Source: Pseudohongiella nitratireducens (GTDB lineage Bacteria; Pseudomonadota; Gammaproteobacteria; Pseudomonadales; Pseudohongiellaceae). From it: 64,000 nucleotides of DNA. The position numbers were made by a program, and so were the translations under genes. The stretch lies in assembly GCF_001642735.1 (NCBI RefSeq), contig NZ_LWHM01000016.1, positions 62,001 to 126,000 on the forward strand, read 5' to 3'. This document shows positions 19,653-28,537 of this stretch, one piece after another. How positions within the stretch are numbered: position 1 is the stretch's first letter; each line of letters begins with the position of its first letter. A model generated the notes under the pieces. It did not search any database. It was not told the DNA's origin and worked only from the letters and a program-made list of their open reading frames with translations.

Positions 19653-20930
19653 TCAAGCATCTTGATGCAAGGCATCTTCAGCCAGAAGGCGTTCATAATC
19701 ATTACGTGGCATTTTTACCTGCAACATCAACTTCCCAGTATCTTCGGTACGCTCTGATATGACCGCCCCCCGGGCATATAACCTGGCTCGCAGACGCCCC
19801 TGCTCCGGTGCCAAAGACAACCAGGTCTGAATAACGTCTTTCCCCAGACATTCACTCACTGCTTCAAGCAACAGGTCAAGACCAAGCCCGGCTTTGGCTG
19901 ATACCCATACCCTGGCGGGGCTGCCATCTTCATGACGATCTATGCGAGGCTGCATCCCCTCGACACAATCAATTTTGTTAAGCACCTGAATACAGGGCAC
20001 TTCATCTGCCCCAATTTCAGTCAGCACCTCATGAACCTGCTCAATAAAGAAGTCATGGTTGTCATTGGAGACATCCACAACATGTAGCAGCAAGTCCGCC
20101 TGGATGGTTTCTTCCAGGGTCGCGCGAAAAGCCTGAACCAGCTTGTGCGGCAAATGGCTGATAAAACCCACGGTATCAACCAGAATACTTTCGCCAAATG
20201 AGGGCACCTGAATACGGCGCAATGTCGCGTCCAGCGTAGCAAACAACTGGTCGGCAGCGTAAATATTGGCCTCCGTCATGGCATTAAACAGCGTCGATTT
20301 ACCCGCATTGGTATACCCTACCAAAGAAACCACAGGCACTTCCGCACGTTTGCGCGAACGCCGCCCCTGCTCTCGCTGCAAACGCACTTTTTCCAGACTC
20401 TTGTTAATCTGCTTCATGCGTTGCTGGATCATGCGCTGATCCATTTCCAGCTGCGTTTCACCTGCGCCGCGCAAATTCACGCCACCTTTCTGACGATCAA
20501 GGTGAGTCCAGCCACGCTTGAGGCGGGTAACGGTATGTTGAAGCTGCGCCAGTTCAACCTGCAGCTTACCTTCGTAAGTACGGGCGCGCTGGCCAAAAAT
20601 ATCGAGAATAAGCCCTGTCCTGTCAAGCACCCGGCATTTCAGGGCTTTTTCGAGGTTACGCTCCTGGCTGGGCGACAGGGTGTGATTGAAAAGTACCAGT
20701 TCCGCCTCATGCTCGCGGACGGCACTGGCAATTTCTTCCAGTTTACCCTGTCCGGCAAAGGCACGGGCATCGGGGGAACGGCGGCTGCCTTTGATAAAGC
20801 AAACCGGGTCGGATCCTGACGACCTGACCAGTTCTTCAAACTCGACGGGATCTTCTTGATCCCGTTCAGAGTCCAGATCGAGGTGAACCAGTACCGCGGT
20901 TTCACCACCTTCAGGTCGTTCAAAAAACAA
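19653..20930 (-). CDS. hflX: GTPase HflX (TTG start)
   Basis: A ribosome-associated GTPase that splits stalled ribosomes under stress. The 425 residues contain the HflX N-terminal domain with the Gly-rich GKGKLEEI-type segment (AFAGQGKLEEIASAV near 58-73), then the G domain with G1 GYTNAGKST near residue 205, DTVGF for G3 and NKID for G4. Translation must start at a TTG (20928-20930). A TGA stands directly before it, GAGGA lies 6-7 bases upstream, and the resulting MFFERPEGGETAVLVH matches known HflX N-termini. It lies 12 bp after hfq, the usual arrangement. Confidence 0.96.
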   Translation of the reverse strand: MFFERPEGGETAVLVHLDLDSERDQEDPVEFEELVRSSGSDPVCFIKGSRRSPDARAFAGQGKLEEIASAVREHEAELVLFNHTLSPSQERNLEKALKCRVLDRTGLILDIFGQRARTYEGKLQVELAQLQHTVTRLKRGWTHLDRQKGGVNLRGAGETQLEMDQRMIQQRMKQINKSLEKVRLQREQGRRSRKRAEVPVVSLVGYTNAGKSTLFNAMTEANIYAADQLFATLDATLRRIQVPSFGESILVDTVGFISHLPHKLVQAFRATLEETIQADLLLHVVDVSNDNHDFFIEQVHEVLTEIGADEVPCIQVLNKIDCVEGMQPRIDRHEDGSPARVWVSAKAGLGLDLLLEAVSECLGKDVIQTWLSLAPEQGRLRARLYARGAVISERTEDTGKLMLQVKMPRNDYERLLAEDALHQDA

Positions 20931-20942
20931 TCAAGTCCTCAC

Positions 20943-21215
20943 TCAGGCAATATTACCTGGCGTCGACGCATCATCGTCTTGGCTAAGTTCTCCACCCTGG
21001 GTCGGTATTTTTACCGTCCGGGCAGGAACAACGGTTGAAATAGCATGCTTATAGACCATCTGATTCACGGCATTTTTCAGCAAGATCACAAACTGATCAA
21101 AAGACTCAATCTGGCCTTGCAGCTTAATGCCACTTACCAGATAAATAGAAACAGGGATGCGCTCTTTACGTAGCACATTCAGGAAAGGGTCTTGTAGAGA
21201 GTGCCCTTTTGACAT
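20943..21215 (-). CDS. hfq: RNA chaperone Hfq
   Basis: A hexameric Sm-like protein that pairs small RNAs with mRNAs. The 90-residue protein carries Sm1 ([22 protein letters not shown], about 25-46) and Sm2 ([12 protein letters not shown], about 53-64), including the YKHA motif needed for U-rich RNA binding. It starts with the usual [12 protein letters not shown] short acidic C-terminal tail follows. Its position between miaA and hflX is the canonical one. Its presence makes Hfq-dependent sRNAs plausible here, including the candidate near oxyR. Confidence 0.98.
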   Translation of the reverse strand: MSKGHSLQDPFLNVLRKERIPVSIYLVSGIKLQGQIESFDQFVILLKNAVNQMVYKHAISTVVPARTVKIPTQGGELSQDDDASTPGNIA

Positions 21216-21327
21216 TGATATTCTCCTTAATTTTTCAGCAATTTACCGTGCAATCCAGAAAACTGGTTCCGTCCAGCGACTTCCATTGACAGATATCAGC
21301 CTGATTCTGTCAGTTATCTACAGCTTT

Positions 21328-22281
21328 TTACTTTATGGAGGCAGCTCGCAGCAATTTCAAGACTTCGCCTAAAGTTTCAGCACTTTCGCTGTCAAAATCC
21401 GAGACTGCCCCCCAACTCCGCAACCAGGTTACTTGACGTTTGGCCAGCTGGCGCGTTGCAATGATACCCTTTTCCACCATTTCATCATAGCTGTATTCAC
21501 CGCAAAGATAGTGCCAAACTTGGCGGTAGCCCACACTTCTGATCGATGGCAGGCTCGGATCGAGGTCTTTACGTGCATACAGCTGCTCCACCTCTGCCAC
21601 CAGGCCAGCATCGAGCATTAAATGAAAGCGCCGGGCAATTTTTTCATGCAACCGTGCTCTTTCTCGCGGCTGGACAGAAATATGACAGACAGGACCACAA
21701 GGAGTTCCCTGCGTTTGCTGCTGATGCCACTGACTAAGTGGCTGCCCACTAACCCGGTACACCTCAAGAGCTCGCTGTAAACGCTGCGGGTCATTGGGAT
21801 GGATGCGTGCGGCAGAAACCGGATCCACTTGCTGCAAAGCCTGATGTACCGCCGGCCAGCCCTCGGTTTCTGCCAATGCTTCGATATCAGCACGAATGGC
21901 AGGACTGGCTTCTGGCACCGCTGCCAGGCCGTCACGAAGTGCTTTGAAATAGAGCATCGTGCCGCCAACCAGCAAAGGGATACTGCCTTGTGCCCGAATC
22001 TCGGCAATCTCCCGATGCGCATCTTCAACAAACCGGGCCGCAGAGTAACGCTCAACCGGATCCAGAATATCGATAAGCCGGTGTGGCGCACGCTTCAGCG
22101 TTTCTGCATCCGGCTTTCCTGTCCCGATATCCATGTCGCGATAAATCTGTGCCGAATCGACGCTGACAATCTCAAAAGGACCATAATTCCTTAATGCAAT
22201 GGCCAGATCGGTTTTGCCGGCGGCTGTCGGCCCCATCAGACAAACCACCGGAACGTTTGCTGCTTCCACGTCAAAGTTCAT
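21328..22281 (-). CDS. miaA: tRNA dimethylallyltransferase
   Basis: Adds the dimethylallyl group to A37 of tRNAs reading UNN codons. The 317-residue protein has the P-loop GPTAAGKT near residue 17-24, DSAQIYRDMDIGTGKP, the substrate-channel PHRLIDI and YSAARF, and VGGTMLYFKAL, all typical of MiaA. It begins 3 bp after the mutL stop and precedes hfq, as in most gammaproteobacteria. Confidence 0.97.
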   Translation of the reverse strand: MNFDVEAANVPVVCLMGPTAAGKTDLAIALRNYGPFEIVSVDSAQIYRDMDIGTGKPDAETLKRAPHRLIDILDPVERYSAARFVEDAHREIAEIRAQGSIPLLVGGTMLYFKALRDGLAAVPEASPAIRADIEALAETEGWPAVHQALQQVDPVSAARIHPNDPQRLQRALEVYRVSGQPLSQWHQQQTQGTPCGPVCHISVQPRERARLHEKIARRFHLMLDAGLVAEVEQLYARKDLDPSLPSIRSVGYRQVWHYLCGEYSYDEMVEKGIIATRQLAKRQVTWLRSWGAVSDFDSESAETLGEVLKLLRAASIK

Positions 22282-22284
22282 CCC

Positions 22285-24225
22285 TTATCGACCACGCAAA
22301 AACAGCTTATCAAGATCAGACATGCTTTGATAAGCCCAGGTGGGCCGACCATGATTACACTGACCGCTCCTCTCTGTGCGTTCCATATCGCGCAGCAGTG
22401 CATTCATCTCTGCCACAGTTAACTGACGGTTGGCCCGCACGGAGCCATGACAGGCCATGGTCGACAGCAATTCATCGCGGTAGGCGGTGATGCGGTCGCT
22501 ACGGCCATGCTCCTGAATATCAGCAAGCACGTCCCGCACCAGTTGTTCAACATTCGACCTGGCAAGTAATGCCGGCACCTGCCTTACCAGGATGGATTCC
22601 GGCGAAACGCGTTCAATGGTGAACCCCAGCTCTGATAACCCCGCCTGCTCAGCTTCCACACAATCGGCTTCGGCCGTGCTGACAGCAATCGACAGTGGCA
22701 CCAGCAATGGTTGAGCTTTCATGCCCTGGTTGTCTGTTGCTGTTTTCATCCTCTCATAGGTAATGCGCTCATGTGCCGCGTGCATATCGACAATAATCAG
22801 ACCTTCCGCATTCTGGGCAAGGATATACACGCCATGCAGCTGTGCAACAGCAAACCCCAACGGAGGAATTTCCGCGTCCTGACTCAGTTGTTGATAAACC
22901 GCCGACTGATCAGCCAGAACGCCCGGTGGCGCTCCTCTTGATTGGCCAAAACCGGAGACAGAAGAGCGGTATCCGCCACGATCTCCGGGCGAAGCATAAC
23001 CACTCCCGACACCGGATGCGGCGACTTGATTGCCAGAAGCATCATGGCCCGGCAAACCATTTGTGGCCAGACCATCACCCTGACCAAGCAACTCTCCCGT
23101 TTCCTGGTCGACCCGTAACCCAAGCCTGCTCTGAACAGCGGCAGGTTCATTGCTAAACGCTGGTTCGACTCCCGGCGCAGCCTGATGCCCGTCTGCTGAT
23201 GACATATTATGATCCGGGCGGACATCAGCCAGTGCTTTATGCAGGGAGCGAAAGAGAAAGTCGTGCACCAGGCGCTGATCGCGGAAACGCACTTCATGCT
23301 TGGTCGGATGCACGTTGACATCTACCAGAGCCGGATCGAGCTCAAGGTAAAGTACAAACGCCGGATGCCTGCCGCCATAAAGTACATCCCGGTAGGCCTG
23401 CTTGATGGCGTGCGAGACCAGTTTGTCGCGTATGACTCGGCCGTTAACATAGAAATATTGCTGATCAGGCTGGCTACGCGAGAAAGTGGGCAGGCAAACC
23501 CACCCCCATAACCGCAGCCCGGCCGCTTCTATATCGATATGCACCGCATGCTCCAGAAACGCTGGACCACAAAGCAGGCCGATACGGCGCTGCTTCTCCT
23601 GCAATGAGCTGGCGGCATGTAATTGGTGAACAGTGCGCTGATTGTGGCGCAGACTAAGATGCACATCGAAGCGACTTAATGCTATCCGCCTGACCACTTC
23701 ATCAATACGATTGAACTCTGTCTGCTCCTTGCGCAGAAACTTCTTGCGCGCAGGCGTGTTGAAAAACAGATCTCGCACTTCGACACTGGTGCCTTCGGGA
23801 TGCGCGGCAGGCGTCACTTCAGCGGTCATCTCCTGCCCGGCAACAGCGACTTGCCAGCCATTCTCGTCCTCTGCATCACTTCGGCGGGAAGTTAACGTCA
23901 AACGTGATACTGAGCTGATACTGGCCAGCGCCTCGCCACGAAAACCCAGACTGTTAATTTGCTCAAGATCATTCAGGTCGACTATCTTGCTGGTGGCATG
24001 CCGACTGAGTGCTAATGCCAGATCATCGCGATAAATGCCTACACCGTTATCACGAATCCGGATCAGTTTCGTGCCACCCTGCTCAACCTCAACATCAACC
24101 CGGCTGGCACCGGCATCCAGACTGTTTTCCAGCACCTCTTTCACGACCGATGCGGGTCGCTCGACGACCTCACCGGCGGCTATCTGGTTGGCCAGTCGCT
24201 GACTGAGAAGTGCAATCCTGCGCAT
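22285..24225 (-). CDS. mutL: DNA mismatch repair protein MutL with endonuclease motif
   Basis: Couples mismatch recognition by MutS to strand incision. The N-terminal GHKL ATPase is intact ([26 protein letters not shown] within the first 110 residues, and [10 protein letters not shown]). A variable linker of about 100 residues rich in Gly/Gln/Ser follows, then the dimerisation domain. The latter contains [12 protein letters not shown], which fits the DQHA(X)2E(X)4E-type metal-binding endonuclease motif and is followed near the end by a C-x-H-G-R-P motif. This is the Pseudomonas-like form; E. coli MutL lacks it and relies on MutH. Mismatch repair in this organism is therefore probably MutH-independent. 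Length 646 is normal. Confidence 0.97.
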   Translation of the reverse strand: MRRIALLSQRLANQIAAGEVVERPASVVKEVLENSLDAGASRVDVEVEQGGTKLIRIRDNGVGIYRDDLALALSRHATSKIVDLNDLEQINSLGFRGEALASISSVSRLTLTSRRSDAEDENGWQVAVAGQEMTAEVTPAAHPEGTSVEVRDLFFNTPARKKFLRKEQTEFNRIDEVVRRIALSRFDVHLSLRHNQRTVHQLHAASSLQEKQRRIGLLCGPAFLEHAVHIDIEAAGLRLWGWVCLPTFSRSQPDQQYFYVNGRVIRDKLVSHAIKQAYRDVLYGGRHPAFVLYLELDPALVDVNVHPTKHEVRFRDQRLVHDFLFRSLHKALADVRPDHNMSSADGHQAAPGVEPAFSNEPAAVQSRLGLRVDQETGELLGQGDGLATNGLPGHDASGNQVAASGVGSGYASPGDRGGYRSSVSGFGQSRGAPPGVLADQSAVYQQLSQDAEIPPLGFAVAQLHGVYILAQNAEGLIIVDMHAAHERITYERMKTATDNQGMKAQPLLVPLSIAVSTAEADCVEAEQAGLSELGFTIERVSPESILVRQVPALLARSNVEQLVRDVLADIQEHGRSDRITAYRDELLSTMACHGSVRANRQLTVAEMNALLRDMERTERSGQCNHGRPTWAYQSMSDLDKLFLRGR

Positions 24226-24311
24226 GCTTGAACCTGCTGTCTTTTTGGTGGCTGATGTACATTAACCTGGCACTGAGGCCTGATACTGCTGTTTGAGTCA
24301 CGCTGAGCAAC

Positions 24312-25865
24312 TCAGGAGGAAGGGATAATCAACACCTGTCCAACTCGGATTGTATCACTTTGCAGATTGTTCGCCTCTCTCAAGCGGGCAAGAGAAACCC
24401 GATAACGCTCTGCAATTCCTGACAGAGTTTCACCACGGGCAATGGTATGCTCGGCAGCAGCCACTGGCATGCCTGGGGTGGCGGCAGGGATCACCAACCT
24501 CTGCCCTACCTGTATTACGTTACCTGACAGGCGGTTCCCAGCTTTAAGCGTAGCAAGCGATACGTTGAACCGCGCTGCGATTTCGGAAAGGCTATCCCCC
24601 CGACGAACAATATATTCACCCGTCGGCCACTGGCCTTTGGCTTTCTGCCAGGCAACCATCGTCCCCTCTGGCGGACGTTCGTAAAAATAACTCATCACAC
24701 CATTCACAATCGCATCTGCAAGCCGGTTCTGGTAGCTGGACGAGGCAAGCTGCCGGGCTTCATCCGGGTTAGACAGGTAGCCGGTTTCAATCAACAGAGA
24801 AGGAATATCCGGCGAACGCAATACCCACAGATTGCCCTGCTGGGGCTCATCGCGGCGCAAACGGGCCACGCCGCCTACAGCTGATAAGATGTGCTTGCCT
24901 GCTATCATGCTCTGCTCGATACTCCATGCCATGGAGATATCAAGGAGTGTCAGCGCCAGATCGTCCTCGAACTCCCGCAAGCTGGTATCCCCGGCTACGC
25001 CCCCCAGAAGATCGGCCGAGTTTTCTTTCTCAGTGACCCGGCGAATATTTTCATCCTCAGCAGTCGTCTGGGATAGCGCATAAACGGTAACGCCCTCTGC
25101 GCGCTGGGTCCGGAATGAGTCAGCATGGATGGACAAAAAGATGTCCGCCCTGTTCTCGCGGGCCAATTGAGGTCGTTGCTGCAGGCGAACATAGTAATCG
25201 CCATCGCGGATCATGACCGGCTCATAACCAGGAACGGTCTGTAACCGCTCAAAAATTGCCTGTGAAATGGCAAGCGCTATATTTTTTTCCTGGAGCCTGC
25301 CGTCATAACCTATAGCACCTGGGTCATCGCCGCCATGCCCGGCATCAATGGCCACAACAATATCGCGTTGAGATACCGCATTGTCCGGGGCCAGTGAACG
25401 GTTACGCTCTGCCACCACAGGGATCTCAACCCCCGGCGGAAACATGTCAATCACGAGCCGGGGAGACTCTTCATTACCTGCCGCAACCTGATAGCTGCTG
25501 GGATTGAGCGGCTGGGTCAGATCAAAAACAACACGGGTATCGGTACCATTTCGGACCGCACTACGAACTCTGGAAACAGCAGTACCGCTAACCACTACAC
25601 CTGCGGTATTTACCTGTGAAGTCGTGCTGGCAAAATCGATGACAATCCGGTCCGGATTTTCAAGGACGAAAACACTATATTCAGCGGATTCGCTGAGCTC
25701 AAATTCCGCCCGCGTAAAACCGGCTTCCGAGCGAATCGCCAACGCTTCAATTTCACTGGCCTGAAGCGGATCAGCCCATAGTTGCATGACCAGGAACAGG
25801 CCAAGTAATGTCACAATAGAAGGGATATTGATGATGCCACCAGTACAACGTTTCACTGGGTTCAT
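24312..25865 (-). CDS. amiC: N-acetylmuramoyl-L-alanine amidase (AmiB/AmiC type) with two LysM domains
   Basis: A periplasmic zinc amidase that removes peptide stems from peptidoglycan during septum splitting. The 517 residues comprise a signal peptide (to about 36), an AMIN domain (about 40-145), an Amidase_3 domain (about 170-390) and two C-terminal LysM repeats (about 417-460 and 472-515). Zinc ligands and catalytic Glu are visible in AIDAGHGGDDPGA, EKNIALA, SIHADSF and IETGYLSN. The long helix between ligands, which includes the Gly-Val-Ala-Gly-Asp-Thr-Ser-Leu stretch, resembles the EnvC/NlpD-regulated blocking helix. Twin LysM is the Pseudomonas-like AmiB/C pattern, so the letter is provisional. 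It overlaps tsaE by 4 bases. Confidence 0.95.
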   Translation of the reverse strand: MNPVKRCTGGIINIPSIVTLLGLFLVMQLWADPLQASEIEALAIRSEAGFTRAEFELSESAEYSVFVLENPDRIVIDFASTTSQVNTAGVVVSGTAVSRVRSAVRNGTDTRVVFDLTQPLNPSSYQVAAGNEESPRLVIDMFPPGVEIPVVAERNRSLAPDNAVSQRDIVVAIDAGHGGDDPGAIGYDGRLQEKNIALAISQAIFERLQTVPGYEPVMIRDGDYYVRLQQRPQLARENRADIFLSIHADSFRTQRAEGVTVYALSQTTAEDENIRRVTEKENSADLLGGVAGDTSLREFEDDLALTLLDISMAWSIEQSMIAGKHILSAVGGVARLRRDEPQQGNLWVLRSPDIPSLLIETGYLSNPDEARQLASSSYQNRLADAIVNGVMSYFYERPPEGTMVAWQKAKGQWPTGEYIVRRGDSLSEIAARFNVSLATLKAGNRLSGNVIQVGQRLVIPAATPGMPVAAAEHTIARGETLSGIAERYRVSLARLREANNLQSDTIRVGQVLIIPSS

Positions 25866-26410
25866 TTTATCAGCCCTGATTGGTTCAATGTGGCGGCGAG
25901 TTTGTCTGCAACCACCTGGCCACGCTCACTTTTGGGTTCCCAACGAATAATACGTCCCCGATGACCACCGCTTGCTCCCTGCTCACCAGTAACGCGATGG
26001 ACACCACTGGCATCCTGTAATTGTAATGACATATCGCAGGCAGGCAGGATACCAACACCCCGATCGGGCCATTCAACGAGACACACCGCATCGGGTTCAA
26101 AGTATTCATCAATGCCGATAAATTCTAACTCCTCAGGCTCAGATAGTCTATAAAGATCAAAATGATACAAAGGAAAGTCAAAATTTTCGTAAGGTTCGAC
26201 CAATGTGTAGGTCGGGCTTTTTACAGCCCCCTGATGCCCCATCGCGCGAATGAAGCCACGGCTTAGCGTAGTTTTACCGGCACCCAGGTCCCCCTGTAAA
26301 TAAATGACAATCCCGCCCCCTTTGACAGAACCTGCCAGTGCCGCACCGAAACGCTCTGTTTCCGAATCATCGGCCAGATAGCAAGCACTTACTCCACTTC
26401 TTTCGCTCAC
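25862..26410 (-). CDS. tsaE: tRNA threonylcarbamoyladenosine biosynthesis ATPase TsaE
   Basis: The ATPase of the TsaB-TsaD-TsaE complex that makes t6A37 in ANN-reading tRNAs. Of 182 residues, the first roughly 150 are the domain: Walker A GDLGAGKTT near 40-48, SPTYTLVEPY near 65, HFDLYRL and VEWPDRG. The C-terminal 40 residues or so are an extra basic/Gly-rich tail. The gene overlaps the amidase start and lies 4 bp after nnrD, the classic yjeF-yjeE-amiB arrangement. Confidence 0.96.
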   Translation of the reverse strand: MSERSGVSACYLADDSETERFGAALAGSVKGGGIVIYLQGDLGAGKTTLSRGFIRAMGHQGAVKSPTYTLVEPYENFDFPLYHFDLYRLSEPEELEFIGIDEYFEPDAVCLVEWPDRGVGILPACDMSLQLQDASGVHRVTGEQGASGGHRGRIIRWEPKSERGQVVADKLAATLNQSGLIK

Positions 26411-26414
26411 GATA

Positions 26415-27980
26415 CTAAGACTCTTTCACATGCAACAAATATCGAATCATGGGGGGCAAATCGGTCGCCAGAAGACCAACCTGACCTTCCGTTTGCGTCA
26501 AACGATCGGCGGCCTCACTATGTAAACAGCAACCCAGCCGTCCAGCGTCCACGTAACTGAGTCCCTGCGCAAGCAGCCCGCCCAGAACGCCGGATAGTAC
26601 ATCGCCCATGCCACCACTTGCCATGCCTGGGTTACCCGCCAGACAAACCTCCACCCGCAGCCGCCCGCCCGCATCCAGCCACCCCACCAGGGTTCCAGCA
26701 CCTTTCAGGATAACCAGCGCCCCACTTAGCTTAACGAGTTGCTTCACAGCTTCATAGCGATCATTCTGGATCTCGGCAACACTGACATGAAGCAGACGGG
26801 CGGCTTCTCCGGGGTGCGGAGTGATCACCAACCCAGCCGCATTAACGGAATGAAAGTACTGTTCAGGATTCGGTAGTGAGGCAATGATATTTAATGCATC
26901 TGCATCAAGGACCAATGGCCTGGTGCTGGCGGCTTTCAACCAATAGACCCAGGACTGCCCCCAGGCGCCCTGCCCCAGCCCCGGACCAAGTACCAGTGCG
27001 CCAGAAGCCTTATGCATGCTCTCCAGCAGGGCCGCCCCCTCAGAATCGGCAAATTGTTCTGATAAAACCGGATGCTCCACGCCACTCACCATCACAGTAG
27101 GACATCGGACCAGTGCCGAAGTAACATGTTCGGGGCTGGTAAAAAGATTTACCGTACCCGCCCCAACTCTGGACGCCGCTTCTGCGGCCATGATCGTGGC
27201 GCCCCCCATACCAGGGGCGCCACCAATAATCAGTACTTTGCCTGCCCGCCCCTTGTGAAAAGAGGGCGTTCGGCGAGGCCTAAGCTGCATTACATCCGGG
27301 AAATCCAGCGATTGAACCGGCGCCTGAACCGCGCCCCTGATGGCATCAGGTACGGTTAACGCGGCATATTCCAGTTGCCCGCAGTATTCCGGCCCGGCAC
27401 CGGTCAACAGACCTAGCTTGTAACCAATGAATGTTATTGTCACTGCTGCCTGCACTGTATTAGAACTGGCAACGCCAGTGTCCGCATTCAGACCACTGGA
27501 TATATCCAGCGCCAGCACCCGGGGTCGCCGTTTGGACAGCCAATCAGCGGCAATGGCAAATTGCTCATGAAGCTGGCCGCGAAAACCCGCCCCGAACATG
27601 GCGTCGACAAAGACCGTCTGCTCTGTGTCTGCTTGGGAATCCAGGCCCTCTGGCAATGCCTGTTCTACAACCCCTGCCGTCAGAGCGGCTTTCCTGGCAT
27701 CAACCGCAGCGCCTTCCGTTGCCTTTTGTGGCGCTAATACAACCACGGTGCATGATAATCCGCCTTCAGCGGCCAGCCGCGCCAGCACATACCCGTCACC
27801 GCCATTATTGCCTGGTCCGCAAAGCACACATACCGCGGTTACTTTCGGCCAGTACCGACGCAGGCACTGGTAAGCTGCCCGCCCGGCCTCTGTCATCAAG
27901 CTTGATGCAGACGTCCCAGCAGCAATAGTTTGCTCATCCAGCGATCGCACCTGATCTACTCGATATACCGGGTAAGCCAT
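26415..27980 (-). CDS. nnr: Bifunctional NAD(P)H-hydrate epimerase / ADP-dependent dehydratase
   Basis: Repairs NADHX and NADPHX. The N-terminal YjeF_N half epimerises the R form (CGPGNNGGDGYVLARLAAEGG near residue 53, LALDISSGLNADTG near 155). The C-terminal kinase-like half dehydrates the S form at the expense of ADP (LVLGPGLGQ, ITPHPGEAARLL, LKGAGTLV, and NPGMASGGMGDVLSG with the catalytic Asp). The 521-residue length fits the fused enzyme. It lies 2 bp after the MarR gene and 4 bp before tsaE. In many relatives queG sits nearby, but it is absent from this window. Confidence 0.96.
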   Translation of the reverse strand: MAYPVYRVDQVRSLDEQTIAAGTSASSLMTEAGRAAYQCLRRYWPKVTAVCVLCGPGNNGGDGYVLARLAAEGGLSCTVVVLAPQKATEGAAVDARKAALTAGVVEQALPEGLDSQADTEQTVFVDAMFGAGFRGQLHEQFAIAADWLSKRRPRVLALDISSGLNADTGVASSNTVQAAVTITFIGYKLGLLTGAGPEYCGQLEYAALTVPDAIRGAVQAPVQSLDFPDVMQLRPRRTPSFHKGRAGKVLIIGGAPGMGGATIMAAEAASRVGAGTVNLFTSPEHVTSALVRCPTVMVSGVEHPVLSEQFADSEGAALLESMHKASGALVLGPGLGQGAWGQSWVYWLKAASTRPLVLDADALNIIASLPNPEQYFHSVNAAGLVITPHPGEAARLLHVSVAEIQNDRYEAVKQLVKLSGALVILKGAGTLVGWLDAGGRLRVEVCLAGNPGMASGGMGDVLSGVLGGLLAQGLSYVDAGRLGCCLHSEAADRLTQTEGQVGLLATDLPPMIRYLLHVKES

Positions 27981-27982
27981 AT

Positions 27983-28420
27983 TTACTCCATGCGGTTGAT
28001 CAAACGCTGCATGAGACGCAGCGCACTTTCCAGCTCATCAACAGAAGCATCATCAGCCAGACCGATTGCCCAGGGGTCCTGCACCGAACGCAAAGCGCTA
28101 TAAATCTCTTGCCCATGATCGGTCAGTTGCACCAGCGGCGAGCGGCGGTGGCGTGGATTATCTGCGTAGATAATCAGGTCATCATCTTTCATCACATCAG
28201 TAATTCGCTGCACCGCCTGTCGCGACTGCCCCAGTGCCCGGGCAATCGCGGGCACGGTCATGCCGGCATGCGACAAGGCAACAACACCAATAACCTTCCA
28301 GCGAGCACTGGTGAGCCCAACACGTTCCGCCATTTTATCGCCATCAGCTAATAACAGGCTGTTTAGCCGAAAGATTGACCTTACAAGATCGAGAAACAAT
28401 TTCCGTTTTGGTGAATGCAC
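27983..28420 (-). CDS. MarR-family transcriptional regulator (GTG start)
   Basis: A 145-residue winged-helix regulator. The core TSARWKVIGVVALSHAGMTVPAIARALGQSRQAVQRITDVM contains the recognition helix (SRQAVQR), and the wing follows at NPRHRRSPLVQLTDHG. An upstream TTG at 28453 would extend it by 11 residues. The GTG at 28418-28420 is preferred because AGGGGGAG precedes it by 7 bases. The ligand is unknown. It sits between the molybdenum-hydroxylase-like genes (118 bp upstream) and nnr (2 bp downstream), so it may regulate either or itself. Confidence 0.85.
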   Translation of the reverse strand: MHSPKRKLFLDLVRSIFRLNSLLLADGDKMAERVGLTSARWKVIGVVALSHAGMTVPAIARALGQSRQAVQRITDVMKDDDLIIYADNPRHRRSPLVQLTDHGQEIYSALRSVQDPWAIGLADDASVDELESALRLMQRLINRME

Positions 28421-28537
28421 GAATAGACTCCCCCTGTCATTGCCTGATCTCAATTTGATTTGCTCCGGTCATCAGTATTGTCCTTCCAGCCGCAATAGAC
28501 CTCATGTCCATACGGAACTGGCAAGCCGTCACGATTT

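Noticed and set aside
22870-23210. Possible frameshift or insertion in the middle of mutL because the region is low in conservation
   Set aside because: This is the normal variable linker between the ATPase and dimerisation domains; the frame and both domains are intact.
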